Source of the DNA: Balneolaceae bacterium
Lineage (GTDB): Bacteria > Bacteroidota > Rhodothermia > Balneolales > Balneolaceae
NCBI GenBank assembly: GCA_017640605.1
Contig: JAEPQH010000004.1
Span: 62,001-126,000, forward strand
Length of the DNA stretch: 64,000 bases
Direction of reading: 5' to 3'
Under the pieces are notes generated by a model. The model ran no database searches. It saw only the letters and a list, made by a program, of their open reading frames with translations, and was not told the DNA's origin. Both the position numbers and the translations under genes were made by a program. Positions 42,799 through 51,213 of this stretch are shown here, piece after piece. Each line of letters begins with the position of its first letter. The first letter of the stretch is position 1.

Positions 42799-44493
42799 AT
42801 GAAAAAATTCGTCTATCCTTTTATTTTGACAATATTAATTTTCCATAATATTCAGAGTCAAGAACTAGATTCTTTAACTTTATATCCAAACTCATCACTA
42901 ATAATAGAAAAAGTACATGCAAATGTTAATTATGCTGGACAGTTTTTAGATTTCGAATATACGATTGAAAATTCCTTGCAAAGTGAGCAGAATATTTATT
43001 CCTTTTTGGTAGAAATATCAACCGATTTTGAGTTAGTAAAATCACCAAATATGTGGCGAGGAAATTTATCTTCTGCCCGTAAAAGAGTAATATCGTGGGG
43101 TTCTAGAGATTCTTCTTTCGACGTTAAGGCTTCAGAATTACTTTCAGGTTTTGTACTTAGGGTACATGCACTCCCGAATTTTACCAATTATTTTGCTCGA
43201 GGATATGTCGAAATCACTCCTGTTCAATATGGAAAAGCACCGGAATTGGCGCAAACTGAAGGAGCAGATATTTTTCAAAATAGTAAAAAAGGTCTCACTC
43301 TCGGCCCATGGCTCCCCGATCCCACAATGAGTCTTGACTCCTTCACCGACACCCTCGAAACTTTCCGCCTCCGATCGTGCGAAGAATTAGGGTGGGCAAC
43401 CAACGCCTTAGTCTGCGGGCAATTAGAAGAAGATATATCACAAGTTAAAAGCGCATTACTTGCCCGGGATTCCGTGGCTGCTGCCAATACTCTTTCAAAT
43501 TTTATAGAGTTGGTGGAACAAGAGAAAGACGCGAGTTTAACCAGCGAAGGTTACGCTTTGCTTTATTTTAACGCCGAGTATTTGGCCGAGCGCTTGCCTA
43601 TGCCGGTAGATGAACCGGAAGGATCAGGCATTACCTGTGAGTGTGCCAATCTGGTCACACAAACCTCCGGGCAGATACGTTTTACCGGTGGAGAAACGCG
43701 ATGTTTGGCAGGAGAATTTTCGGGATCGGTCTTTTTTCAGCAATCGGGGAAGCTGGAAGTATGTGGCAACGCTACCTTCCAAAATATCAGCGGCAACAAT
43801 ACCGGAACAGTTGCGGTAAGTGAAACGGGCGTAGTTTCCATCCAAAACTGGAATAACAATAACACCGCCGACAGCCTCATCAACTGGGGAAGCATGGAGT
43901 TTCGGAATCAGGTAAATGTAAATCAAGGACAGCTGATCAATCATGGACAGCTTACAGTGAAAGGTGGGCTAAATCAAAACAATGGTTCCCTTTCTAATTC
44001 AGGCACACTTACCGTGAACCGAGCCATGAACCTGAATCAACCCGGTAACCTGAACACCGGAATCCTTTCGGTAGGGCAACGCCTCACCTTAAACTCTAAT
44101 GCTTCATTGATCAACGAATGTAAAGTTTCCGTTAATGGTCCGATACAATTAAATGGCACGATCTCAGCAGAAACCGGAAGTTTCTTGCAAAGTGATGGAA
44201 GGGTTACCATTAATAGCCAAGGTGTGCTAAATCTAAACGGTGAAAACACGATGGTTTGGTTAGATGCGCTCCGCCTCAACGGCGCCATCGAAAGTAATGG
44301 GGATAATCAATTGCTCTACAGCGAATCAAACATACAAACCAATAACAACGCTCAGATTAATTCACAGGGTGAACTTCTTCAGGTTTCAGCGCCTAACCTT
44401 TCAGGACTTATCGCGAATTATCCGATTGCTGATGGCACGAATGCGGTGATTCCTACGTCATCCTGCAATCCGATCGGCTTTAACAATGAATAA
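42799..44493 (+). CDS. Secreted N/G-rich repeat protein with FIMAH-like module
   Basis: A 564-residue exported protein (signal peptide ending near IQSQ, about 21). Residues about 165-266 (43291-43596) repeat the helical module of the protein at 39430. A Cys-containing linker (ITCECANLV) then leads into about 280 residues of short N/G/S-rich repeats (INWGSMEFRNQVNVNQGQL, LINHGQLTVKGGL, LSNSGTLTVNRAM, LNTGILSVGQRL) that look like a parallel beta-helix. Such proteins are surface adhesin-like, but no function can be assigned. It lies 12 bp after the LAS-like gene and 10 bp before the type IX-sorted protein, so these form one unit. Confidence 0.72.
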   Translation: MKKFVYPFILTILIFHNIQSQELDSLTLYPNSSLIIEKVHANVNYAGQFLDFEYTIENSLQSEQNIYSFLVEISTDFELVKSPNMWRGNLSSARKRVISWGSRDSSFDVKASELLSGFVLRVHALPNFTNYFARGYVEITPVQYGKAPELAQTEGADIFQNSKKGLTLGPWLPDPTMSLDSFTDTLETFRLRSCEELGWATNALVCGQLEEDISQVKSALLARDSVAAANTLSNFIELVEQEKDASLTSEGYALLYFNAEYLAERLPMPVDEPEGSGITCECANLVTQTSGQIRFTGGETRCLAGEFSGSVFFQQSGKLEVCGNATFQNISGNNTGTVAVSETGVVSIQNWNNNNTADSLINWGSMEFRNQVNVNQGQLINHGQLTVKGGLNQNNGSLSNSGTLTVNRAMNLNQPGNLNTGILSVGQRLTLNSNASLINECKVSVNGPIQLNGTISAETGSFLQSDGRVTINSQGVLNLNGENTMVWLDALRLNGAIESNGDNQLLYSESNIQTNNNAQINSQGELLQVSAPNLSGLIANYPIADGTNAVIPTSSCNPIGFNNE

Positions 44494-44503
44494 GGTTATT
44501 CCA

Positions 44504-45148
44504 ATGAAGCGTTTTTTAGTTCTTCCCGGTATTATAAGTCTGCTTTTAATCACACCCATTCTGGGCCAAGTTTATTCCGTTCCTTTTGGCAGTGAAGGAA
44601 ACCGAATAGAACTCGACGTTGTAAATGTTGGCGATTCCCAGAGTAAGAATATCGTAGTGAAGGCAGTATCGTATCCAAGTTGGGTTAATATAAAGGAGCC
44701 GAATCAATACCTTAACCCGCTTCAAATTAATGATCAATCGGTTGCCGAGTTTAGCTTTTCCATCAGCAAACAAGCACCCGTTGGTACCGTTGGTGTACTT
44801 ACATTTGAGTTTAGAGAAGGCGAAACGCTGCTACGCACCAAAGAAATCCGCATAGAAAGCGAGGCTCCCAAGCTGTTTACTCTTTTTCAGAACTATCCAA
44901 ACCCCTTCAACCCTTCTACAACATTATCGTGGCAATTGCCTCAAAAAATGAATGTAGAACTTTCCATATTTAACACTCTTGGCCAACGAGTGTTCACCAA
45001 AACGTTCGATCAGCAAGTGGCTGGTTTACACTCCTACCGCTGGCAAGCCGGTAATTTGGCAAGTGGCGTGTATTTTTATGAGCTTTTGGGTAACTCAACC
45101 TCATCAAATACATACCGCGCAACTGGAAAAATGTTATTGGTCAAGTAA
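44504..45148 (+). CDS. Type IX secretion sorting-domain protein
   Basis: A 214-residue exported protein. ATG 44504 is chosen because it opens a signal peptide (MKRFLVLPGIISLLLITPILGQ); an ATG at 44486 would overlap the preceding gene. The N-terminal part is a small beta-sandwich. The last 85 residues are a type A T9SS sorting domain: LFQNYPNPFNPSTTLSWQLP, ELSIFNTLGQRVFT, GLHSYRWQAGNLASGVYFYEL and KMLLVK. It should be exported through the outer membrane by a type IX system and is the clearest taxonomic marker here. The T9SS machinery itself is not in the window. Confidence 0.9.
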   Translation: MKRFLVLPGIISLLLITPILGQVYSVPFGSEGNRIELDVVNVGDSQSKNIVVKAVSYPSWVNIKEPNQYLNPLQINDQSVAEFSFSISKQAPVGTVGVLTFEFREGETLLRTKEIRIESEAPKLFTLFQNYPNPFNPSTTLSWQLPQKMNVELSIFNTLGQRVFTKTFDQQVAGLHSYRWQAGNLASGVYFYELLGNSTSSNTYRATGKMLLVK

Positions 45149-45250
45149 TCTGAAATTCTTGTAAGATTCCGAGTTATTTATCCGTTTAAAGTTGTCACTA
45201 AAAAGACTGTTACTAAAGTCGGATTCAGGGGTGTGAATTTTATCAAATCG

Positions 45251-45278
45251 TCATGCTATTCTTTTACCGCTAGCATGA
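45251..45278. repeat. 8-bp inverted repeat in intergenic region
   Basis: TCATGCTA (45251-45258) and TAGCATGA (45271-45278) with a 12-base spacer, 74 bp before the lipoprotein gene at 45352. There is no T-run, so this is not a convincing terminator. Confidence 0.4.
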
Positions 45279-45351
45279 TTATGTTATGAACCTAAGGTGC
45301 AAAACCTCGTACCCTTCACGCAAACATTTTAAACCTAATCGGAGTACATCC

Positions 45352-45687
45352 ATGAAATCACGTTTACTAATTTTATCTGCGATATTTGTGTTCGCATCTT
45401 GCGCCGAAGTGAATTATATCGGACAGAGTTATGAGCCAACAACAGAAGTTGAAATTTTTTATGATGAGAAAGCTATCGAATACGAATATACCATTATTGG
45501 GCAGGCCATTGGTTCTTCATCTTGGTTTAATTCCATCGAAGACATCCAAAAGGAAATGGTGAAGACCGCTAAACGCAAAGGCGCAGATGGCATCATCATT
45601 ACCGGCATAGACACCGAACGATACAACGATGGCGATTCGAGCAACAAAGAAACTCAGGTTAAAGCCGTATTCTTCAAATACGATTAA
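45352..45687 (+). CDS. Small lipoprotein of unknown function
   Basis: A 111-residue lipoprotein. ATG 45352 is chosen because it opens the signal MKSRLLILSAIFVFASC with lipobox Cys at residue 17; the upstream in-frame region has no signal character. The mature part contains VEIFYDEKAIEYEYTIIGQAIG and VKTAKRKGADGIIITGID, a pattern seen in small YbjQ/DUF4156-like envelope proteins, but I do not assign a family. A strong terminator follows after 23 bp, so it is probably a single-gene unit. Confidence 0.75.
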   Translation: MKSRLLILSAIFVFASCAEVNYIGQSYEPTTEVEIFYDEKAIEYEYTIIGQAIGSSSWFNSIEDIQKEMVKTAKRKGADGIIITGIDTERYNDGDSSNKETQVKAVFFKYD

Positions 45688-45710
45688 TCGTAGTTTTAGC
45701 TTTACAATTT

Positions 45711-45734
45711 AAAGGGACATTCGTCCCTTTTTTT
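45711..45734 (+). terminator. Intrinsic terminator after small lipoprotein gene
   Basis: AAAGGGAC (45711-45718) pairs with GTCCCTTT (45723-45730) around the tetraloop ATTC and runs into T. Confidence 0.9.
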
Positions 45735-45829
45735 ATTTCTAAAACATTGTTTCATTATCAATTAGTAAAATTATTCTGATAGCCTTACCATTAGCTTTCG
45801 AGTCATATATAGTTTAATTCATAGTTCGC

Positions 45830-47026
45830 ATGCAATCTTTTCGGTGTCCTCTCGCTTTGGTTATACTCTTTATTTTTTCAGTATCAGCTTTCGCCCAAAT
45901 TGAATTCGAAGAAGCTTATTACATCACCCAAGATGGAGTAAAAAAGCAAGGCCTGATTAAGAATTTGGGTTGGAAAAAAAATCCAAGCTCTTTTCAGTAT
46001 AAATCATCGGAAAATGATGTCCCAAAAGTAGTTGATATTACTGAAGCATCTTTATTTGAAATTATTGGGCAGTTAAAATATGTGCGCGCTGAAGTACCGG
46101 TTGATCAATCGACGGATTCCCGAACTCAGCTTGGAGTTTCTATGGTTCCCGAATTTGAAACCGATACCGTTTTTTTAAAAGTAGTATTAGAAGGAGTTGC
46201 CTCTCTTTTTGAACTTGAAACTGAGGTAAATAAGAGATTTTATTTTCAGATCAATAACGGAGAAATCGTACCACTTGAGTACAAGAAGTTTTTCATTTCA
46301 TCCACTGAAATCAGAACCAACAAAACTTATCAGCAGCAACTTGCAAACCAGCTGCTCTGTGCTAACACAGAGGCAATTGATTTTGAAAAAATCGAATACA
46401 AAAAGAGAGCGTTAATAGCGGTATTTAAATCCTATCATACTTGTATGAATAGCGACTATATCGAGTATAAAGGCAAAAAAACCAAGCGCTTAAATATCTC
46501 AATTGGACCGCGGGTATATATCTCTACACTTGAAGTTACCGGTAGCAGAGAAAGAGATTTTGCAGATTTTGGTTCCGTAACTCATTTTACTTTCGATATC
46601 GAAGTCGAAGCTTTTTTACCCTTCAACAACAATCAATGGAGCATTCTATTTGGAGTTACTCCTCAAAGATTTTCTAATACCATTACGAATGAATTCGGAA
46701 CCGTATCTTTTGACCATTCTTCTATCAATGTTCCGGTTGGATTAAGATTCAACAAATATTTGAACCCACAGTCGCGCTGGTATCTGCAATCGGGCCTAAT
46801 TCTCACAATGTTCGGTGAAACCGATATTCAATACGATTACAGAAACGGTGCAAACGACACCGTTTCCAAACCCGGTTTTTCTTTTGCCACTGGTTACATT
46901 TTTAAAGATATGATTAATGTTCAACTTGAGATTGAACCACGCAGACAGCTTTTTGCTCTTGCCACTACCTTCGAAACCATGTATCGAACCGCATCTTTAA
47001 GCGTGAGTTATCAGTTACCTTTTTAA
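45830..47026 (+). CDS. Outer-membrane beta-barrel protein of unknown function
   Basis: A 398-residue exported protein (signal peptide ending near SAFAQ, about 23). The N-terminal 200 residues begin with EEAYYITQDGVKKQGLIKN, a soluble domain often found in front of Bacteroidota outer-membrane barrels. From about residue 225 the sequence turns into alternating amphipathic strands (LNISIGPRVYIST, SILFGVTPQRF, INVPVGLRFNKYL, WYLQSGLILTMF, SFATGYIF, ASLSVSYQLPF), ending in Phe as barrels do. It resembles the PorT/OMP_b-brl_2 group. It converges with the TIGR03545 gene 22 bp away. Function unknown. Confidence 0.72.
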   Translation: MQSFRCPLALVILFIFSVSAFAQIEFEEAYYITQDGVKKQGLIKNLGWKKNPSSFQYKSSENDVPKVVDITEASLFEIIGQLKYVRAEVPVDQSTDSRTQLGVSMVPEFETDTVFLKVVLEGVASLFELETEVNKRFYFQINNGEIVPLEYKKFFISSTEIRTNKTYQQQLANQLLCANTEAIDFEKIEYKKRALIAVFKSYHTCMNSDYIEYKGKKTKRLNISIGPRVYISTLEVTGSRERDFADFGSVTHFTFDIEVEAFLPFNNNQWSILFGVTPQRFSNTITNEFGTVSFDHSSINVPVGLRFNKYLNPQSRWYLQSGLILTMFGETDIQYDYRNGANDTVSKPGFSFATGYIFKDMINVQLEIEPRRQLFALATTFETMYRTASLSVSYQLPF

Positions 47027-47047
47027 AGTAGCTGGTCTGAATTTTTT

Positions 47048-48910
47048 CTAGAATCCAATCTTCTTTTTAACGGCATCCAAAGCTTTGTTTTTTAGCTCTT
47101 CTTCCAGTTCTTTCTTTTTCTCTTCGAGCTCTTCTTTCTTCTTTTCAACAATGGCTAATTGCTCATTCACTTTGGTTTCAAGCTCGGCGTATTTATTTCG
47201 TAGGATTTGCTCTTGCTCTTCCACCAGAGTTTGCACTTCCTTCTTTTTTGCCGTTACGCGTGTGTTTACTTCATTCTCTATGCGACGTTTTGCATTATCC
47301 ACTTCTGCTTGCACCGTTCGCTTTAGCGCATTTAAAAATAAATCATCTACATTCGATCGAACCCGAGTTCTTAGCGGGCCTTCGGTGTTGTCGATTAATG
47401 CTGTGGCTGTAATTCGATTGGTTCCCGAAATTGCATCCCGAATCAAACGCTCTACGGTTCCTTTCGGCCTACCGGCACTTTCGAAATCGAAGGCAATATT
47501 GTCCGCCACGTAATCAACCCGACTTTCAATTCTGCGATTTTTTATCGTCAAATCTACATTGATATCGCCGTTACCCGAGCGTAAATCGTAGGGTAATAAC
47601 TCCGAGGGAGAAATCTTAGAATTTACCAGCGAAAAGCCTGAGTAATTAATCGAAAGACTTTCAGATTTCTCCTCCCCCAAGTAATTCAAAGCACCATCTA
47701 CTGTTAATGTAGCCACACCTTCCTCAGCGCCGGACAATTGAAAAGTGATGGGCGAACCGGTTTTATTCTGATTATTTGTTACGTTGAGTACTTGTCCCAT
47801 CAACTCGATATTATTTTTAGTTACACCGGAGAGCTCAATATTCTTAATCCAGAGCTTAGGCAAATCGTATTTATCGGTGAACTCGTAGTTAACGCCTTCG
47901 TAGCGTTCCGGCTTTGCATCCTTCTCGTCGGATCCAATAAACTTTTGTCCGTATTCTCTACCCATAGCAAAGTATTCCAGGTAGGTATTCAAATCGGCTA
48001 GTAAATTTTGCCCAAATAAGGCAGTACCGATGCTCTGTGCATTAATCTCAGGCAGTTTCGCCACATTCTTTACACGGTCTACATCCTCACTGATCCACTC
48101 GTCAATTTGACCAATGCTATTCCGTGAGTTTTGAATGTCTGCCCGAAAATCTGTTTGTAATGTGTTAATCTCATTCTTCAGCGAATCGGCTTCTTTCACC
48201 ACTCTTTGAACGGTTTCGATCGCTTTGAGTGCTGCCGGCACATCTTTGATCTCGTCCAGTTTAATGGATTTCACCAAGTTCTCAATTTCACGAGCATTCT
48301 TTTCAATACTGTTATTCGTAATGGTAGAATCCCATTTTGAGTAGTTCGATTCCAAACCGTTTTTGAGTCCTTCCATCTTATCAATCGATTGCAGATTGAT
48401 GGTGGCAAGCAAGCTATCTACGTTTATATCATCCTTCACGTCCGTAAATTCCATGCGTGCATTCTCAGCAATCGTAGAAGTCACTTGATTGGTAATGTTA
48501 TAGAAAAACCCGGCATCTTCGGGCACACCGGTTTCCGGATCGTAGCCCTCAGGAATTTCAAAAGCGCCATCGGTTTCGCGTTCTGTTTCCAATGCAAAAC
48601 CGGTCATTCGCACATCTTCTATAATCACTTGCTCCCATAATACCGGCCAGAATTCAAAATCCAGTTCTACCTCGCCGGTCTCAAATAAATTCATCATCGT
48701 ATTATCGGGATCGGTAACCTGAAGGCGACTCCAACTCAGTTCTAAATCAACTAAACTAAGTTTAAAATCCTCGAACTCTACCTTAGCAGTGTTTGCGATA
48801 CTTAATCGTGTTTCGATCTTTTCTTCGACATATCCATCGGGAACAAGAAAGGGAATCCCGAAAAATAATCCGGCAACAATCAATACAAACAGTAATCCTT
48901 TAATTCTCAT
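47048..48910 (-). CDS. TIGR03545 family protein, AsmA-like envelope protein
   Basis: A 620-residue protein with one N-terminal membrane anchor (about 5-23), a conserved segment LSIANTAKVEFEDFKLSLVDLELSWSRLQVTDPDNT, a helical middle, and beta-rich AsmA-like stretches (ITFQLSGAEEGVATLTVDGALNYLG, NGDINVDLTIKNRRIESRVDYV). The last 110 residues are a charged coiled coil (EVQTLVEEQEQILRNKYAELETK, then ELEEKKKELEEELKNK). Recognised as the uncharacterised TIGR03545 family, which is always paired with TIGR03546. Its start overlaps the stop of that partner by one base, so the two are coupled. A role in envelope or lipid traffic is a guess from the AsmA-like parts. Confidence 0.82.
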   Translation of the reverse strand: MRIKGLLFVLIVAGLFFGIPFLVPDGYVEEKIETRLSIANTAKVEFEDFKLSLVDLELSWSRLQVTDPDNTMMNLFETGEVELDFEFWPVLWEQVIIEDVRMTGFALETERETDGAFEIPEGYDPETGVPEDAGFFYNITNQVTSTIAENARMEFTDVKDDINVDSLLATINLQSIDKMEGLKNGLESNYSKWDSTITNNSIEKNAREIENLVKSIKLDEIKDVPAALKAIETVQRVVKEADSLKNEINTLQTDFRADIQNSRNSIGQIDEWISEDVDRVKNVAKLPEINAQSIGTALFGQNLLADLNTYLEYFAMGREYGQKFIGSDEKDAKPERYEGVNYEFTDKYDLPKLWIKNIELSGVTKNNIELMGQVLNVTNNQNKTGSPITFQLSGAEEGVATLTVDGALNYLGEEKSESLSINYSGFSLVNSKISPSELLPYDLRSGNGDINVDLTIKNRRIESRVDYVADNIAFDFESAGRPKGTVERLIRDAISGTNRITATALIDNTEGPLRTRVRSNVDDLFLNALKRTVQAEVDNAKRRIENEVNTRVTAKKKEVQTLVEEQEQILRNKYAELETKVNEQLAIVEKKKEELEEKKKELEEELKNKALDAVKKKIGF

Positions 48911-49437
48911 TATTTGCCCCTCACTCTGTTAACGCCCTGATAAATAGAATAAAATTTCGAGCCTTTTAATACTTGTACGATTTTTAACTTTTGTACACGC
49001 TCATGGATGTGTTTTCGATATTGTTTCACAAATAAGATTACACTCGGGAATACCGGAATCGTTAAAAATACCGCTACAAAAAAACTACCGATCACTACGG
49101 TATTGTAGAAGCGAGTCATCGCCCACCACTCGTTGTCGTACAAACTAATCCACAGAGATTGGTACGACTCATGCTCTAATAACCAGGTTCCAAAATTGTG
49201 AAAGGCCGGATCTGCGATGTATGCAACTCCACTGAATATCAAAAAAGCAAGAATAGCCATCCCGATATTTACTTTTAGAACGATGAGTAAAGCCACTATA
49301 ATCAAGTTGTGAAACGAGAAAAACGGGGTTAACCCGATTATCATCCCCAACACAAAACCGCCGGCAAGTTGTGGCGACGAGGCTTCTGAGGATAACGCCT
49401 TCAATAATTTGGCGATGTATTTTAATATGATGAGCAT
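48910..49437 (-). CDS. TIGR03546 family membrane protein
   Basis: A 175-residue membrane protein with helices around 24-45, 47-65 and 109-130. ATG 49437 (MLIILKYIAKLLKALSSEASSPQLAGGF) is chosen because the family begins there; a longer reading from 49527 would include a Cys-rich unlikely leader. The pattern AGGFVLGMIIGLTPFFSFHNLIIV is close to DUF2062-type membrane proteins and marks TIGR03546. It is the first gene of the two-gene unit with the TIGR03545 protein. Function unknown. Confidence 0.85.
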   Translation of the reverse strand: MLIILKYIAKLLKALSSEASSPQLAGGFVLGMIIGLTPFFSFHNLIIVALLIVLKVNIGMAILAFLIFSGVAYIADPAFHNFGTWLLEHESYQSLWISLYDNEWWAMTRFYNTVVIGSFFVAVFLTIPVFPSVILFVKQYRKHIHERVQKLKIVQVLKGSKFYSIYQGVNRVRGK

Positions 49438-49622
49438 TGCTGCTTCCCTGTTTGATTGATAACCCTGATTACGGTTAATTAATATGCACTTAGTTTGGCA
49501 AAAAAGGAATTTATGATTGTTGTGCAATCGTTAAACTTTATTGAGATTTTGAATCGCTTACCAACTACTTTGTACTAATTGTAGATTGTGTATGTTGTAC
49601 TCGTTAAACTGATTTTTGAGCC

Positions 49623-50975
49623 ATGCGTGTAAGATATGTTATCCTAATTATTGCTTCATGTTCCATATTTTCTATGGCTTGCGATAAGAATAAAACGCTT
49701 TTTGACGAACCCTTCCCCTGTGAAGACGGCATGGCCGACGGGAAATATCCCTGTGAAAACGTTGGAATGTATGCACATATCCCACTTACTGAATTTGATA
49801 CAGAACGATTAAATGATATCTGGGGATGGACTGATCGCCAAACCGGAAAAGAATACGCTTTGGTTGGCCTTTACAACGGTGTTTCATTTGTGGATGTAAG
49901 CAACCCTAAAACTCCGGTTATCGTCGGTTCACTACCTGAAACCAGTTTTTCAGCAAAACGATTAAATTTAGAAACAGCAGATTTTGAAATCTGTGAGTTT
50001 GGAATCGGAAGCACTCCCGAAGCCAAATCACTAACTGAAGGATCGGTTTGGCGCGACTTAAAAGTTTATGATGATCACCTTTTTATAGTCAGTGATGCAC
50101 AATCTCACGGAATGCAGGTATTTGATCTTAGTGCACTTCGTGAATTTGAAGGGACTCCGCTTACTTTTTCTGAAGATGCCATTTACACCAAAATTTCGAA
50201 CGCGCATAATATTGTGATCAATGAGGAAAGTGGATTTGCGTATGCCGTGGGTGCTACAAACAGCGTTAACGAAGAGTTTGTTAACGATTGCAACGAGGGC
50301 GGTTTACACATGATCGATATTTCAAACCCAAAAGCGCCTGTTTTTGCAGGTTGCTATCGAAATACCGACGCTCCTCGTCGCCGTGCTGGTTCAGCTTATA
50401 TTCACGATGCTCAGTGTGTACAGTATGCCGGTCCTGATGCCGATTATCAGGGCTCAGAAATCTGTTTTAATGCTGCCGAGCGCTCCGTTGATATCGCAGA
50501 TGTTTCTGATAAATCCAATCCTGTACACCTTGGGTTTGCAGCAAATCCCAATGTGCAGTACTCACACCAAGGATGGCTTACGGAAGATCAAGCCTATTTT
50601 ATTATGAACGACGAGCTGGATGAATTAAATCTTGGAAGAAATACCAAAACCCATGTATTTGATGTACGTGATTTAGACAACCCCGAGTTTGTTGGCTCTT
50701 TTGATCACATCACACGGACCATTGATCACAATTTGTATGTGAAAAATGGCCACACTTTTTTAACGAATTACACTTCCGGGCTTCGAATACTTGAAAATCG
50801 AGATTTATCTGATGCCGAATTTACACAGGTAGGTTACTTCGATACTACGCCACAAAATAACGTGGTTGATTTTCAAGGCACTTGGAGTAGTTATCCATAT
50901 TTCGAAAGTGGTATTATAATAGTAAGTGATATTTTTGGTGGCTTATTTATACTGAACCCACATCTGGATGAATAA
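49623..50975 (+). CDS. Choice-of-anchor B family lipoprotein (LVIVD repeats)
   Basis: A 450-residue lipoprotein (lipobox SMAC, Cys at 20). LVIVD-type propeller repeats fill the body: LNDIWGWTDRQTGKEYALVGLYNGVSFVDVSNPKTPVIVG, WRDLKVYDDHLFIVSDAQSHGMQVFDLSALREF, AHNIVINEESGFAYAVGA, HDAQCVQYAGPDADYQGSEICF, VDIADVSDKSNPVHLGFA, HQGWLTEDQAYFIMNDELDE and YVKNGHTFLTNYTSGLRIL. It is paralogous, block by block, to the second half of the secreted protein at 10907, but is lipid-anchored rather than released. Function unknown; likely surface. Confidence 0.88.
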   Translation: MRVRYVILIIASCSIFSMACDKNKTLFDEPFPCEDGMADGKYPCENVGMYAHIPLTEFDTERLNDIWGWTDRQTGKEYALVGLYNGVSFVDVSNPKTPVIVGSLPETSFSAKRLNLETADFEICEFGIGSTPEAKSLTEGSVWRDLKVYDDHLFIVSDAQSHGMQVFDLSALREFEGTPLTFSEDAIYTKISNAHNIVINEESGFAYAVGATNSVNEEFVNDCNEGGLHMIDISNPKAPVFAGCYRNTDAPRRRAGSAYIHDAQCVQYAGPDADYQGSEICFNAAERSVDIADVSDKSNPVHLGFAANPNVQYSHQGWLTEDQAYFIMNDELDELNLGRNTKTHVFDVRDLDNPEFVGSFDHITRTIDHNLYVKNGHTFLTNYTSGLRILENRDLSDAEFTQVGYFDTTPQNNVVDFQGTWSSYPYFESGIIIVSDIFGGLFILNPHLDE

Positions 50976-51213
50976 ATTAAGCTACTGAATTGCTCAAATC
51001 TGTCCGGTATTTTCATTCAAAATTATTCACTTTTACCTTGTGTTTTCAATATCGAACAATCAAATAATTGGTACTTAATAATTTAAGTAAATTTCTTACC
51101 TGCTTATTTACTCTAGATTAAAAAACTGCTCAATTTTTAAGTTAAAGGCACTTTTACGTAACTTTAGCACTTTCAAATTCAGCAATCAATAAACGACACC
51201 CCAATCTCTTTTC

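Noticed and set aside
47085-47513. 142-codon plus-strand frame rich in Ser and Phe opposite the TIGR03545 gene
   Set aside because: It mirrors the Glu/Lys-rich coiled coil on the other strand, which reads as Ser/Phe runs, and has no gene-like features.
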